Origin: Pseudonocardia broussonetiae
Lineage (GTDB): Bacteria; Actinomycetota; Actinomycetes; Mycobacteriales; Pseudonocardiaceae
Assembly: GCF_013155125.1 (NCBI RefSeq)
Contig: NZ_CP053564.1
Coordinates: forward strand, 1,061,501-1,125,500
Direction: 5' to 3'
DNA length: 64,000 nt
Shown: piece after piece, positions 15,508-23,050 of the stretch
Numbering within the stretch: position 1 is the first letter of the stretch
How the letters are laid out: each line of letters opens with the position of its first letter
Made by a program: the position numbers and the translations under genes
The notes under the pieces: model-generated
Databases searched by the model: none
Seen by the model: the letters and a program-made list of their open reading frames with translations, nothing else
What the model was told of the DNA's origin: nothing

Positions 15508-16376
15508 GGGAGGTCCTGCGCCGACAGGAAGGCCCGGTGCACGGCGAGGTACTCGTCGACCTTCTCCCACTGGGGCCAGTGCCCCGCGTCGGCGATCACG
15601 CGCAGCCGCGCGTCGGGGAGCCACTCCAGGAGCATGTCGGCCTCGTCGAGGCCGCCGGTCGGGTCGTGCTCGGTCCACAGCAGCAGCGTCGGCGCGGTGA
15701 TCCGCCCGACCCACGACGGGGTCCACGCGAAGTCCTTGCGCACCACCGGGTCCTGCAGCACCACGGTGTTGCCGATCGCCGTCCCGAACCCGGGTCGCGC
15801 GTAGACCGCGCGCCGCAGGTTCACCAGCTCGTCGGTGACCATCTCGGTGTGGTGGAACAGGAACTCCACCCGCCGCCGGACGGTCGCGTCGTCCGGTGTG
15901 CGCACGGCGGCCAGCGTCGAGTCGCGCACCCGGGCCATCACCTCCGGCTTGTTCGCGATGTTGCCCGGGGTGTTGAGGACGAGCCGCTCGACGCGGTCCG
16001 GGTGGTGCGCGGCGGTCCACGCGACGACCCACCCGCCCAGGGACTCCCCCGACAGGTGCGCCGAGCCGATGCCGAGGGCGTCCATCGTGCCGAGCAGGTG
16101 GTCGGACAGGACGTCGACCGTGTACGGGAGGTCGGGCAGGTCCGACCACCCGTGCCCGACCATGTCGTAGGCGGTGACGCGGAAGTCGCGCGCCAGGCCC
16201 GCGATGTCGCGGGCGTAGGCCTCCAGGTGCCCGCCGGTGCCGTGCAGCAGCACGAGGTCGGGGCCGGACCCGGCGCGCAGCACGCGGGTGCGGACCCCGC
16301 CGACGTCGACGTGCAGCAGCTCGTGGTCGACGTCGGCCAGCTCGGCCCAGATGCTGATGTGGTCGGGCAGCGTCAT
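15504..16376 (-). CDS. meta-cleavage product hydrolase (MhpC/BphD-like alpha/beta hydrolase)
   Basis: This 290-residue alpha/beta hydrolase most likely hydrolyses the C-C bond of the ring-fission product made by the downstream dioxygenase. Visible elements are LLHGTGGHLEAYARD near residue 43, YDMVGHGWSDLPD near 75, nucleophile elbow GESLGGW near 110, acid strand LLLWTEHDPTGG near 228 and His in DAGHWPQWEKV near 264. ATG 16376 overlaps the cupin stop (ATGA), and its own stop overlaps the dioxygenase start. In-frame sequence above 16376 is rejected as it covers the cupin gene. The C-C hydrolase role is inferred from context; the fold and triad are seen. Confidence 0.87.
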   Translation of the reverse strand: MTLPDHISIWAELADVDHELLHVDVGGVRTRVLRAGSGPDLVLLHGTGGHLEAYARDIAGLARDFRVTAYDMVGHGWSDLPDLPYTVDVLSDHLLGTMDALGIGSAHLSGESLGGWVVAWTAAHHPDRVERLVLNTPGNIANKPEVMARVRDSTLAAVRTPDDATVRRRVEFLFHHTEMVTDELVNLRRAVYARPGFGTAIGNTVVLQDPVVRKDFAWTPSWVGRITAPTLLLWTEHDPTGGLDEADMLLEWLPDARLRVIADAGHWPQWEKVDEYLAVHRAFLSAQDLP

Positions 16377-16876
16377 CGCGTCTCCTCGTCGAACATCGCG
16401 CGCGCCTGCGCCACGGTCACCAGGCCGGCGCTCTGCCGCCGCCCGACGCCGAGCAGCCCGAGCAGCCGCGAGTTCTCGATCGTCAGGAACTCCACGGGGT
16501 GCTCCGCGGAGTCGTTCCAGTGCCGGTGCCAGGTCCACGGAGGGGTGTAGACGAAGTCGCCGGCCGCCCACGTCGCCGTGTCGTCCTCCACCTCGCTGTG
16601 CCCCTCCCCGGAGATGACGAAGTGCACGGTCTCGTGGTGGTGGCGCTGCATGTCCGAGCTCTCACCCGGCGGGATCGTCTGCCGGAAGATCTCGAACGTC
16701 GTCGTGGGCAGCGTCCCCGCGATCGACAGCGTCGTCGGGTTGGGCACCTGCCCCGCGGGCAGCGTCTCCAGCTCGGCGGCACGCACCACGATCGGGCGCG
16801 CGCCGCCGACGGGGACGGTCGCCGACAGCGCCCCCAGGAAGTCCGCCATCCGGAAGCCCGGTCCCGACTCGGCCAT
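16373..16876 (-). CDS. cupin-domain protein of the extradiol operon
   Basis: This 167-residue protein contains one cupin barrel. Motif 1 is seen in RHHHETVHFVISGEGHSEVE near residues 68-86 (three consecutive His then Glu region), and motif 2 in GDFVYTPPWTWHRHWNDS near 106-123. The HHH/E and HRH residues suggest a bound metal. It has one domain, whereas gentisate and 1-hydroxy-2-naphthoate dioxygenases are bicupins of about 340 residues, so it is not an obvious ring-cleavage enzyme. It may be an accessory oxygenase, isomerase or decarboxylase acting on an intermediate. It shares bases with both neighbours (TGATG with the SDR, ATGA with the hydrolase). Confidence 0.8.
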   Translation of the reverse strand: MAESGPGFRMADFLGALSATVPVGGARPIVVRAAELETLPAGQVPNPTTLSIAGTLPTTTFEIFRQTIPPGESSDMQRHHHETVHFVISGEGHSEVEDDTATWAAGDFVYTPPWTWHRHWNDSAEHPVEFLTIENSRLLGLLGVGRRQSAGLVTVAQARAMFDEETR

Positions 16877-17652
16877 CAGATCGTCTCCGTCCGTCCACCG
16901 TCGACCGTGAGCACGGTCCCGTTCACGTAGCTCGCCGCGTCCGACACGAGGAACCCGACGGCGGCGGCGATCTCGTCGGGCCGCCCGGCGCGGCCGGCCG
17001 GTACGTCGGCGGCGTCGCCCGCCGCGGCCTGCTCGACCGGGACCCCGGTGCGGGCGGCGCGGGCGGCCAGCACCTCCCGGCGCCGGTCGGTGTCGGTGGG
17101 CCCGGGCGCCACGCAGTTGACGGTGACGCCGGACGCCGCGAACTCGCGGGAGAGCAGCTTCGCGGCCGCGGTGACGGCCGAGCGCAGCACCACCGACGCG
17201 GCGAGGTCGGGCTGCGGCTGGCGCACCGCCGTCGACGTCACGACGACCACCCGCCCGAACCCGCGCTCGGCCATCCGCGGCAGCGCGAGGCGGGCGAGGT
17301 GCAGCGGGCCGAGCACGAGCAGGTCGAACGCCCGGCGCCACTCCTCGTCGCCGACGTCGAGGATCCGGCCGGGCGGTGGGCCGCCCGCGTTGAGCACGAG
17401 CACGTCGACACCGCCGTGGCGGCGCTCGACCTCGGCCAGCGCGGCGGCGGCGGAGTCCGGGGCGGCCACGTCGTGCACGAGGGCGCCGACGCGGTCGCCG
17501 CCCAGGCGCCGGACGGCGGCGTCGAGGGCGTCGGCGCGCCGCCCGGTGACGACGACGCGGTGGCCCGCCGCGACGAGCCGGGCGGCCACGGCGTGCCCGA
17601 TGCCGGAGGCGCCGCCACCGACGAGCGCGGTGCGGGCGGTCGAGGAGGACAC
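16876..17652 (-). CDS. SDR-family oxidoreductase lacking the usual Tyr-Lys pair
   Basis: This 258-residue short-chain dehydrogenase starts at the GTG at 17652. The cofactor motif GGGASGIG, NAGGPPPG and the C-terminal PDEIAAAVGFLVSDAASYVNG with VDGG are canonical for FabG-like SDRs. In the catalytic region VTSTAVRQPQPDLAASVVLR, the YxxxK motif is replaced by SxxxR, as in a divergent SDR subgroup whose chemistry is less clear. It is the first gene of the extradiol operon and diverges from the IclR gene, with 37 bases between start codons. A dehydrogenase step producing or consuming the catechol is inferred only from location. Confidence 0.85.
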   Translation of the reverse strand: MSSSTARTALVGGGASGIGHAVAARLVAAGHRVVVTGRRADALDAAVRRLGGDRVGALVHDVAAPDSAAAALAEVERRHGGVDVLVLNAGGPPPGRILDVGDEEWRRAFDLLVLGPLHLARLALPRMAERGFGRVVVVTSTAVRQPQPDLAASVVLRSAVTAAAKLLSREFAASGVTVNCVAPGPTDTDRRREVLAARAARTGVPVEQAAAGDAADVPAGRAGRPDEIAAAVGFLVSDAASYVNGTVLTVDGGRTETI

Positions 17653-17689
17653 CGCGCTAGCCTCGCCCGGTGGCGCGCAGGAGTCGACG

Positions 17690-18457
17690 ATGAGTCCCGC
17701 TGAGCGGGATTCCGGATCCGGCGGCATGGGCGGCCTCGACCGCGCCGCCGCGGTACTGGGCGCCTTCGACGCGACGCACCGCGAGCTCACCCTCGCCGCG
17801 CTCGTCGCCCGCAGCGGGCTGCCGCGCTCCACCGCCCACCGCACCGCGGCGAAGATGCTCGAGCTGGGCTGGCTCGACAAGCCCCGCGACCGCTACCGCG
17901 TCGGCAACCGGCTCTTCGAGGTGTCCGGACTGGCACCGGTGCGCCACGAGCTCCGGGAGGCCGTGCTGCCCTTCCTGCAGGACCTGCACACGGCGGCGCG
18001 CACCACCGTGCAGCTCGGCGTGCTCGACGGCACGCAGGTGCTCGTCGTCGAGAAGATCACCGGGCACCGGCCGATGCCGATGCTGTCCCAGGTCGGCGGC
18101 ACGATCCCGGCGCACTGCTCCGGGCTGGGGCGGGCGATCCTCGCCTACTCCGACGCCGGCACCGTCGACGCGGTGCTCGCCGCCGGCCTCACGCCGCGCA
18201 CGCCGCGCACGCTCACCACGCCGACCGCCGTGCTGCGCGAGCTCGCCGCGATCCCCGACCGCGGCTGGGCCGTCGACCGCGAGGAGGGCAACATCGGGGT
18301 CAGCTGCGTGGCGGCGCCGGTGTTCGGGCCGCTCGGCGACGTGGTGGCGGCCCTGTCGGTCACCGGGCCGACGAGCCTGGTGCGTGCGGACCGGATCGGC
18401 CCGGCCGTGCGCCTCGCCGCCGCCGCGGCGTCCCGCGCCTACTCGACGCGCCGCTGA
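17690..18457 (+). CDS. IclR-family transcriptional regulator
   Basis: This 255-residue protein has an N-terminal winged helix (GGLDRAAAVLGAFDATHREL, LAALVARSGLPRSTAHRTAA, then LGWLDKPRDRYRVG) and a C-terminal IclR effector domain (LQDLHTAARTTVQLGVLDG, IPAHCSGLGRAILAY, EEGNIGVSCVAAPVF, ALSVTGP). AGGAG lies six bases before ATG 17690. IclR proteins usually regulate aromatic catabolism and sense the substrate or a product. It is divergent from the SDR/cupin/hydrolase/dioxygenase operon and followed by a cupin and a flavin monooxygenase. Matching palindromes at 17692-17712 (over its own start) and 18465-18479 make autoregulation and control of both arms likely. Confidence 0.92.
   Translation: MSPAERDSGSGGMGGLDRAAAVLGAFDATHRELTLAALVARSGLPRSTAHRTAAKMLELGWLDKPRDRYRVGNRLFEVSGLAPVRHELREAVLPFLQDLHTAARTTVQLGVLDGTQVLVVEKITGHRPMPMLSQVGGTIPAHCSGLGRAILAYSDAGTVDAVLAAGLTPRTPRTLTTPTAVLRELAAIPDRGWAVDREEGNIGVSCVAAPVFGPLGDVVAALSVTGPTSLVRADRIGPAVRLAAAAASRAYSTRR
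17692..17712. promoter_or_regulatory. putative IclR operator 1
   Basis: GAGTCCCGCTGAGCGGGATTC: TCCCGC (17695-17700), TGA, GCGGGA (17704-17709) is a perfect inverted repeat with further paired flanks. It overlaps codons 2-8 of the IclR gene and lies 40 bases from the divergent SDR start. The same element recurs after the IclR gene, with one mismatch. Confidence 0.55.
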
Positions 18458-18462
18458 GAAAG

Positions 18463-18480
18463 AGTCCCCCTGAGCGGGAC
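18463..18480. promoter_or_regulatory. putative IclR operator 2
   Basis: AGTCCCCCTGAGCGGGAC: TCCCCC (18465-18470), TGA, GCGGGA (18474-18479), one mismatch from operator 1 and sharing the GAGTCCC...CTGAGCGGGA core. It sits just after the IclR stop codon and about 75 bases before the cupin/monooxygenase pair. Confidence 0.55.
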
Positions 18481-18552
18481 TGCCGTTTGTCGGGTCCGCG
18501 CCGCCGCCCGCACGCTGTGACCCCCAACACGGCGACGTCGAAGGAGACCACG

Positions 18553-19017
18553 GTGAGCCTGGGTGGTGGCTACATGCTCCCGTCGCGCGACGGTCAACAG
18601 ATCGCGGCGATCGGGCTCGGCATCACGAAGAAGACCGACGGGAAGTCCACGCACGACGCGTACTCGCTGTTCGAGTACGCCGTCCCGCCCGAGACGAACG
18701 GGCCCCCGCCGCACGTGCACACGCGCGAGGACGAGTCGTTCATCTGCCTCACCGGACGCCTCGACGTCCACCTGGGCGGCGAGGACTTCACGCTCGGGCA
18801 GGGCGACTACCTGTTCCTGCCCCGCGACGTGGTGCACACGTTCCGCAACCCCTACGCCGAGGAGTCCCGGGTGATCTCGGTGGTCTCCCCCGCCGGGCTG
18901 GAGCGCTACTACCAGGCGCTGGCCGACCTGCCACCCGGGCCGAAGGACATCTCCGTGATGCAGGGCGTCATGGCCGGCTTCGGCATCGAGCTCCGCCTGC
19001 CGTCCGCGGGGTCCTGA
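18553..19017 (+). CDS. cupin-domain protein
   Basis: This 154-residue protein has a single cupin barrel: PPHVHTREDESFICLTGRLDVHLGG carries motif 1 (HxH, E), and GDYLFLPRDVVHTFRNP carries motif 2 with its His. The GTG at 18553 has a perfect AAGGAG six bases upstream, which fixes the start (VSLGGGYMLPSRDG). It lies between the IclR gene and a flavin monooxygenase (two-base gap), downstream of operator 2, so it belongs to the aromatic regulon. Single-domain cupins of this kind are often called quercetinase-like, but no activity can be assigned. It is distinct from the cupin at 16373. Confidence 0.83.
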   Translation: MSLGGGYMLPSRDGQQIAAIGLGITKKTDGKSTHDAYSLFEYAVPPETNGPPPHVHTREDESFICLTGRLDVHLGGEDFTLGQGDYLFLPRDVVHTFRNPYAEESRVISVVSPAGLERYYQALADLPPGPKDISVMQGVMAGFGIELRLPSAGS

Positions 19018-19019
19018 CC

Positions 19020-20522
19020 GTGCGCATCGCGATCATCGGAGCGGGCGTCGCCGGGTTGACGACGGCCAAGGTGCTGCAGCAGGCGGGCCACGACGTCACC
19101 GTGCTCGACCGGGCGCCCGACGTCGGCGGCGTCTGGAGCGCGACCCGCCGCTACCCCGGTCTCACCACGCAGAGCCCGGCCCGGCAGTACTCGTTCTCGG
19201 ACTTCCCGATGCCCGACGGCCTGCCCGAGTGGCCGACGGGCGAGCAGGTGCAGGCCTGGCTCGCCGCGTACGCCGCGGAGTTCGGCGTGCGCCCGCGGCT
19301 GGGCACCGAGGTCACCGCCGCCCGCCCCGACGGCGACGGCTGGGCGCTCTCCGTCGAGGGGTCGGAGGAGCGGTTCGACCGGCTCGTCGTCGCCAACGGG
19401 GTGTTCTGCGAGCCCGCCGTTCCCGCCTATCCCGGCGTCGGGGAATTCACGGCCGCCGGGGGGCGCCTGGTCGCGGGCACCGGTTTCCACGACGCCGAGG
19501 AGGCGCGCGGGCGGCACGTGCTCGTCGTCGGCTACGGGAAGTCGGCGTGCGACGTGACCGTGCCGATCAGCGGGGTCGCGGCCAGTACCGACGTGATCGC
19601 CCGGCAGGTGCTGTGGAAGGTGCCGCGCAGGATCGCGGGCGTCGTCAACTTCAAGATGCTGCTGCTCACCCGCATGGGCGAGGCGCTGTTCCGCTACGTC
19701 CGGCTCCGCGGGGTGGAGCGGTTCCTGCACGGCCCGGGCGACGGGCTGCACCGCCGGCTGCTCCGCTCCCTGGGCACGGTCTCGGTGCGCCAGTTCGGCC
19801 TGGCGCGCCACGACCTCGTGCCCCCGGGGTCCATGGAGGACATCGTCCGGGGCGCCATCGGGCTCGCGACGGAGGGCTTCTTCGAGGGCGTGGCCGAGGG
19901 CCGGATCACGGTCCGGCGCGACCGGACCATCACCCGCCTGCTCGCCCGCGACGGCGCCCCGCACGCCGAGCTCGACGACGGCGTCGTGCTGCCCGCCGAC
20001 CTGGTCGTCTGCGCCACCGGCTTCACCCAGGGCGTGCCGTTCCTGCCGGACGCCGTGCGCGACGCCGTGCTCGACGACCGCGGCAACTTCGCGCTCTACC
20101 GCCAGATCCGCCCGGTCGGCGTGCCCGGGCTGTACTTCAACGGCTACAACTCGTCCTTCTTCAGCCCGCTCAACGCGGAGATGGCCGCGGTCTGGATCGC
20201 CGCCGACCTGGCAGGCGCCCTCGACCTCCCCGACGACGCCGCGATGGCGCGGGCCGTGGCCGAGCAGACCGCGTTCATGGACGCGGCCACCGACGGCCAC
20301 CACTGCCGCGCCACGAAGATCATCCCGTTCTCGATGCACAACGTCGACGAGGTGCTCGGCGACCTCGACCTGCAGATCCCGGCGCGGGTCCGGGCGTCGC
20401 ACTGGCTCAACCCCGTCGACCCGACCGCGTACCGGGGCGTCACGCCGGCGCTGCTGGCGCGGCTCGCCGCCCGACCGGCACCGCCGCGGGCGGCGGTCGA
20501 GCAGCCCGCGGTCCTGCCCTGA
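19020..20522 (+). CDS. flavin-containing monooxygenase (FMO/BVMO-like)
   Basis: This 500-residue protein has two dinucleotide-binding motifs. The N-terminal FAD site is IAIIGAGVAGLTTAKVL with VLDRAPDVGGVWS, and the NADPH site is VLVVGYGKSACDV near residue 177. ATGF-type LVVCATGFTQGVPFLP near 330 is the late FAD-associated motif. These fit class B monooxygenases, which make a C4a-peroxyflavin and oxidise ketones, aldehydes or heteroatoms. The FxGxxxH fingerprint is not clear (FHDAEEARGRH), so Baeyer-Villiger activity is uncertain. The GTG start at 19020 follows the cupin stop by two bases. It probably acts in the IclR-controlled aromatic pathway. Confidence 0.88.
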   Translation: MRIAIIGAGVAGLTTAKVLQQAGHDVTVLDRAPDVGGVWSATRRYPGLTTQSPARQYSFSDFPMPDGLPEWPTGEQVQAWLAAYAAEFGVRPRLGTEVTAARPDGDGWALSVEGSEERFDRLVVANGVFCEPAVPAYPGVGEFTAAGGRLVAGTGFHDAEEARGRHVLVVGYGKSACDVTVPISGVAASTDVIARQVLWKVPRRIAGVVNFKMLLLTRMGEALFRYVRLRGVERFLHGPGDGLHRRLLRSLGTVSVRQFGLARHDLVPPGSMEDIVRGAIGLATEGFFEGVAEGRITVRRDRTITRLLARDGAPHAELDDGVVLPADLVVCATGFTQGVPFLPDAVRDAVLDDRGNFALYRQIRPVGVPGLYFNGYNSSFFSPLNAEMAAVWIAADLAGALDLPDDAAMARAVAEQTAFMDAATDGHHCRATKIIPFSMHNVDEVLGDLDLQIPARVRASHWLNPVDPTAYRGVTPALLARLAARPAPPRAAVEQPAVLP

Positions 20523-20587
20523 GCGATGAGTTCCTCCTCGGCGTCGGGTAGTACCGGGTGCAGGCCACCGACCCGAGGAGGAACCCC

Positions 20588-21133
20588 GTGCGCACGCTGG
20601 CGGTCACCGAGAACATCACGCTCGACGGCGTCATCGACATGTCCGGCGGGTGGTTCGACCCCCTCGCCGCCGGTCAGGACGACATCACCGCGGCCGGCGC
20701 GGAGCACCGCGCGGCGGCCGACGCCCTGCTCGTCGGGCGGAACACCTTCGAGTCGTTCCGGGGGTTCTGGCCGCAGCAGACCGAGGACCCGACCGGCGTC
20801 GCGGCCTACCTCAACGGCGTCGCGAAGTACGTGGTGTCGAGCACCCTCACGGACCCGCAGTGGGAGGGCTCGACGGTGCTGCGCGGGCCGCTCGCCGAGG
20901 AGGTGCGCCGGCTCAAGGAGGCGCCGGGGCGCGACATCGTCGCCACCGGCAGCACCCGGCTCGTGCGGGCCCTGATCGCGGAGGGACTGGTCGACGAGTT
21001 CCGGCTGTTCGTGTGCCCGGTCGTCGTCGGCACCGGCGACCGCCTGTTCGACGCGGCCGTGCCGTCGCTGCGCCTGCTGGAGACCCGCCCGTTCCGCTCC
21101 GGGACCGTGCTGCTGCGCTACGCGGTCGACTGA
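20588..21133 (+). CDS. dihydrofolate reductase-family (RibD C-terminal-like) protein
   Basis: This 181-residue protein has the RibD_C/DHFR-like fold: VTENITLDGVID at the start, ADALLVGRNTFESFRGFWP near residue 50, KYVVSSTLTDPQWEGSTVL near 82, DIVATGSTRLVRALIAEGLVDEFRLFVCPVVVGTG near 115-150. The last is the family's NADPH-binding region. The GTG at 20588 has GAGGAGG six bases upstream. Actinobacteria carry many such stand-alone reductase-like proteins of unknown substrate. Trimethoprim-type folate reduction is unlikely. It is 65 bases after the monooxygenase and need not belong to that operon. Confidence 0.88.
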   Translation: MRTLAVTENITLDGVIDMSGGWFDPLAAGQDDITAAGAEHRAAADALLVGRNTFESFRGFWPQQTEDPTGVAAYLNGVAKYVVSSTLTDPQWEGSTVLRGPLAEEVRRLKEAPGRDIVATGSTRLVRALIAEGLVDEFRLFVCPVVVGTGDRLFDAAVPSLRLLETRPFRSGTVLLRYAVD

Positions 21134-21200
21134 GTGGTTGAGAGGTGGACGACAGCGCCCTGTGCCAGACTTCTCGACGGTGGACACCGGCGGAGGGTGA

Positions 21201-23045
21201 GTGGACCAGATCGCGCTCGACCCGGCCGTCCGTGACGCCGTGTGCGATCCGGCGCGGCTGCGCGCGCTCGAGCAGTCCGGGCTCGGCTCCCGGTCGGACC
21301 CGGAGATGGAGCGCATCGCCACGCGCGTGCAGCGCTGGCTCGACGTGCCGGTCGCGCTGGTCTCGCTCGTGCAGCCCGAGCAGCAGGTCTTCCCCGGGTT
21401 CGTCGGCCTCCCCGAGCCGTGGGCGTCGCGCCGGGCCACCCCGCTGTCGCACTCGTTCTGCCAGCACGTCGTGGCCAGCGCCGAGCCGCTGATCGTCGAG
21501 AACGCCCCCGAGCACCCGCTGGTCCGCGACAACCTCGCGATCCCCGACCTCGGCGTCATGGCCTACGCGGGCATGCCCCTGACCGACACCGAGGGGCACG
21601 TGCTCGGGTCGCTCTGCGCGATCGACACCCGCCCGCGGCCGTGGACGCCCGGCCAGATCGAGGCGCTGCGCGACCTCGCGTGGGGCTGCTCGGTCGAGCT
21701 GCGCCTGCGGCTCGCGCGCTTCGACGCCGAGCAGGAGCGGGCCCGCCGCGACCTGCTGGAGGGCGATCTCCGGACGTCGTTCGACCAGAGCCAGTCGATG
21801 CTGCTCACCGCGCAGGCGTTCACCCGCACCGCCACGGTGACCGACGTCCGCGACCGGATCTCGGAGCTGGCCTCGGCCCGGGACGTGGTGGCGCCGAGCT
21901 ACGTGGGCATCTCGCTGCTCGGGCCCGACGGGCGGCTGCACCGCTACGACGGCAACAGCGGGCTCGCCGCCGCCGACGGCACGGCCGGCGAGGCCGACGG
22001 GACGTCACCGGTCTACCGGCCCGAGGCCGACGTGCCGTCCGCGGCCTCGGTGCGGCTGGCCCGGATCGTGCACCACGGCGACCGCACCGACTTCGACGCC
22101 GCCTACCCCGCCCCGGCGCGGCGGCTGCTGCGCGACCTCGGCCTGCACTCGGTCGTCGCGGTGCCCCTGACCGGTGACTCCGGCGTCATCGGGTCGATGG
22201 TGTTGGGCTGGGACGAGCCCCGGCGCTTCGACCCCGTCGAGCTCCTGCCCCTCACCACGGTCGCCGGTTTCGCCGCGCAGGCCCTGCACCGCGCGGAGCT
22301 GCTGCAGCACCGCATCGGCGTCGCGCAGCAGCTGCAGAACGCCATGCTGTCCCCGCTGCCGGCGGTGCCGGGGCTCGTCATGGCCGCGCGCTACCGGTCG
22401 GCCGACTCCCGCGAGCACGTGGGCGGCGACTGGTACGACGCCGCCGTGCTCCCGGACGGCCCGTCGGGCGGGCGGGCCGTCGCGGTCTCCGTCGGTGACG
22501 TCCTGGGCCACAACCTGGGCGCCGCCACCGTCATGGGGCAGCTCCGCCCGATGCTGCGCCAGGCCTGCTGGGACCACGCCGGGTCGCCGCCCTCGCACGC
22601 GCTGGCCGCGCTGGAGTCGGCCACGGCCGGGCTCGGGCTCGGCGCGATGGGCACGGCCGTGCTCGCCCACCTGCGCGCCGAGCCGACCGGCGCGTGGACG
22701 GTGAGCTGGACGAACGCCGGGCACCCGCCACCCGTCGTCCTCGCCCCGGGCGAGCCCCCGCGGCTGCTCGAGGAGCACGACCACCTGTTCGGCGTCGCCG
22801 CGCTGGCGTCGTCCGCGCGGCACGACCACGAGGTCCGGCTGGTGCCCGGGTCGCTGCTGTTCCTCTACTCCGACGGCCTCGTCGAGCAGCGCGGCCGCGA
22901 CATCGACGAGGGGCTCGACCGGCTCACGACCCTGCTCGACCGCCACCGCGACGTGTCCTGCCAGCGGCTCGTCGACGTCGTGGTGGAGCGGCTCGCGGCC
23001 GACGCGGCCGACGACGTGGTCGTGCTCGCGCTGCGGATCCCCTAG
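21201..23045 (+). CDS. GAF-GAF-SpoIIE/PP2C protein phosphatase
   Basis: This 614-residue signalling protein has a first GAF domain at about residues 30-165 (VPVALVSLVQPEQQ, CQHVVASAEPLIVENAPEH, YAGMPLTDTEGHVLGSLCAID). A coiled linker rich in Glu and Arg follows, then a second GAF domain at about 210-365 (GISLLGPDGRL, HSVVAVPLTGDSGVIGSMV), and a PP2C-type SpoIIE phosphatase at about 375-612 (VAQQLQNAMLSPLPAVPG, VGGDWYDAAVL, GDVLGHNLGAA, TNAGHPPP, LYSDGLVEQRG, DDVVVLAL). The metal-binding Asp residues are in GGDWYD, GDV and DD. Such proteins dephosphorylate anti-sigma-factor antagonists to control sigma factors. The partner might be the STAS protein at 30385-30825, though nothing in the sequence links them. 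Confidence 0.92.
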   Translation: MDQIALDPAVRDAVCDPARLRALEQSGLGSRSDPEMERIATRVQRWLDVPVALVSLVQPEQQVFPGFVGLPEPWASRRATPLSHSFCQHVVASAEPLIVENAPEHPLVRDNLAIPDLGVMAYAGMPLTDTEGHVLGSLCAIDTRPRPWTPGQIEALRDLAWGCSVELRLRLARFDAEQERARRDLLEGDLRTSFDQSQSMLLTAQAFTRTATVTDVRDRISELASARDVVAPSYVGISLLGPDGRLHRYDGNSGLAAADGTAGEADGTSPVYRPEADVPSAASVRLARIVHHGDRTDFDAAYPAPARRLLRDLGLHSVVAVPLTGDSGVIGSMVLGWDEPRRFDPVELLPLTTVAGFAAQALHRAELLQHRIGVAQQLQNAMLSPLPAVPGLVMAARYRSADSREHVGGDWYDAAVLPDGPSGGRAVAVSVGDVLGHNLGAATVMGQLRPMLRQACWDHAGSPPSHALAALESATAGLGLGAMGTAVLAHLRAEPTGAWTVSWTNAGHPPPVVLAPGEPPRLLEEHDHLFGVAALASSARHDHEVRLVPGSLLFLYSDGLVEQRGRDIDEGLDRLTTLLDRHRDVSCQRLVDVVVERLAADAADDVVVLALRIP

Positions 23046-23050
23046 CCCGC

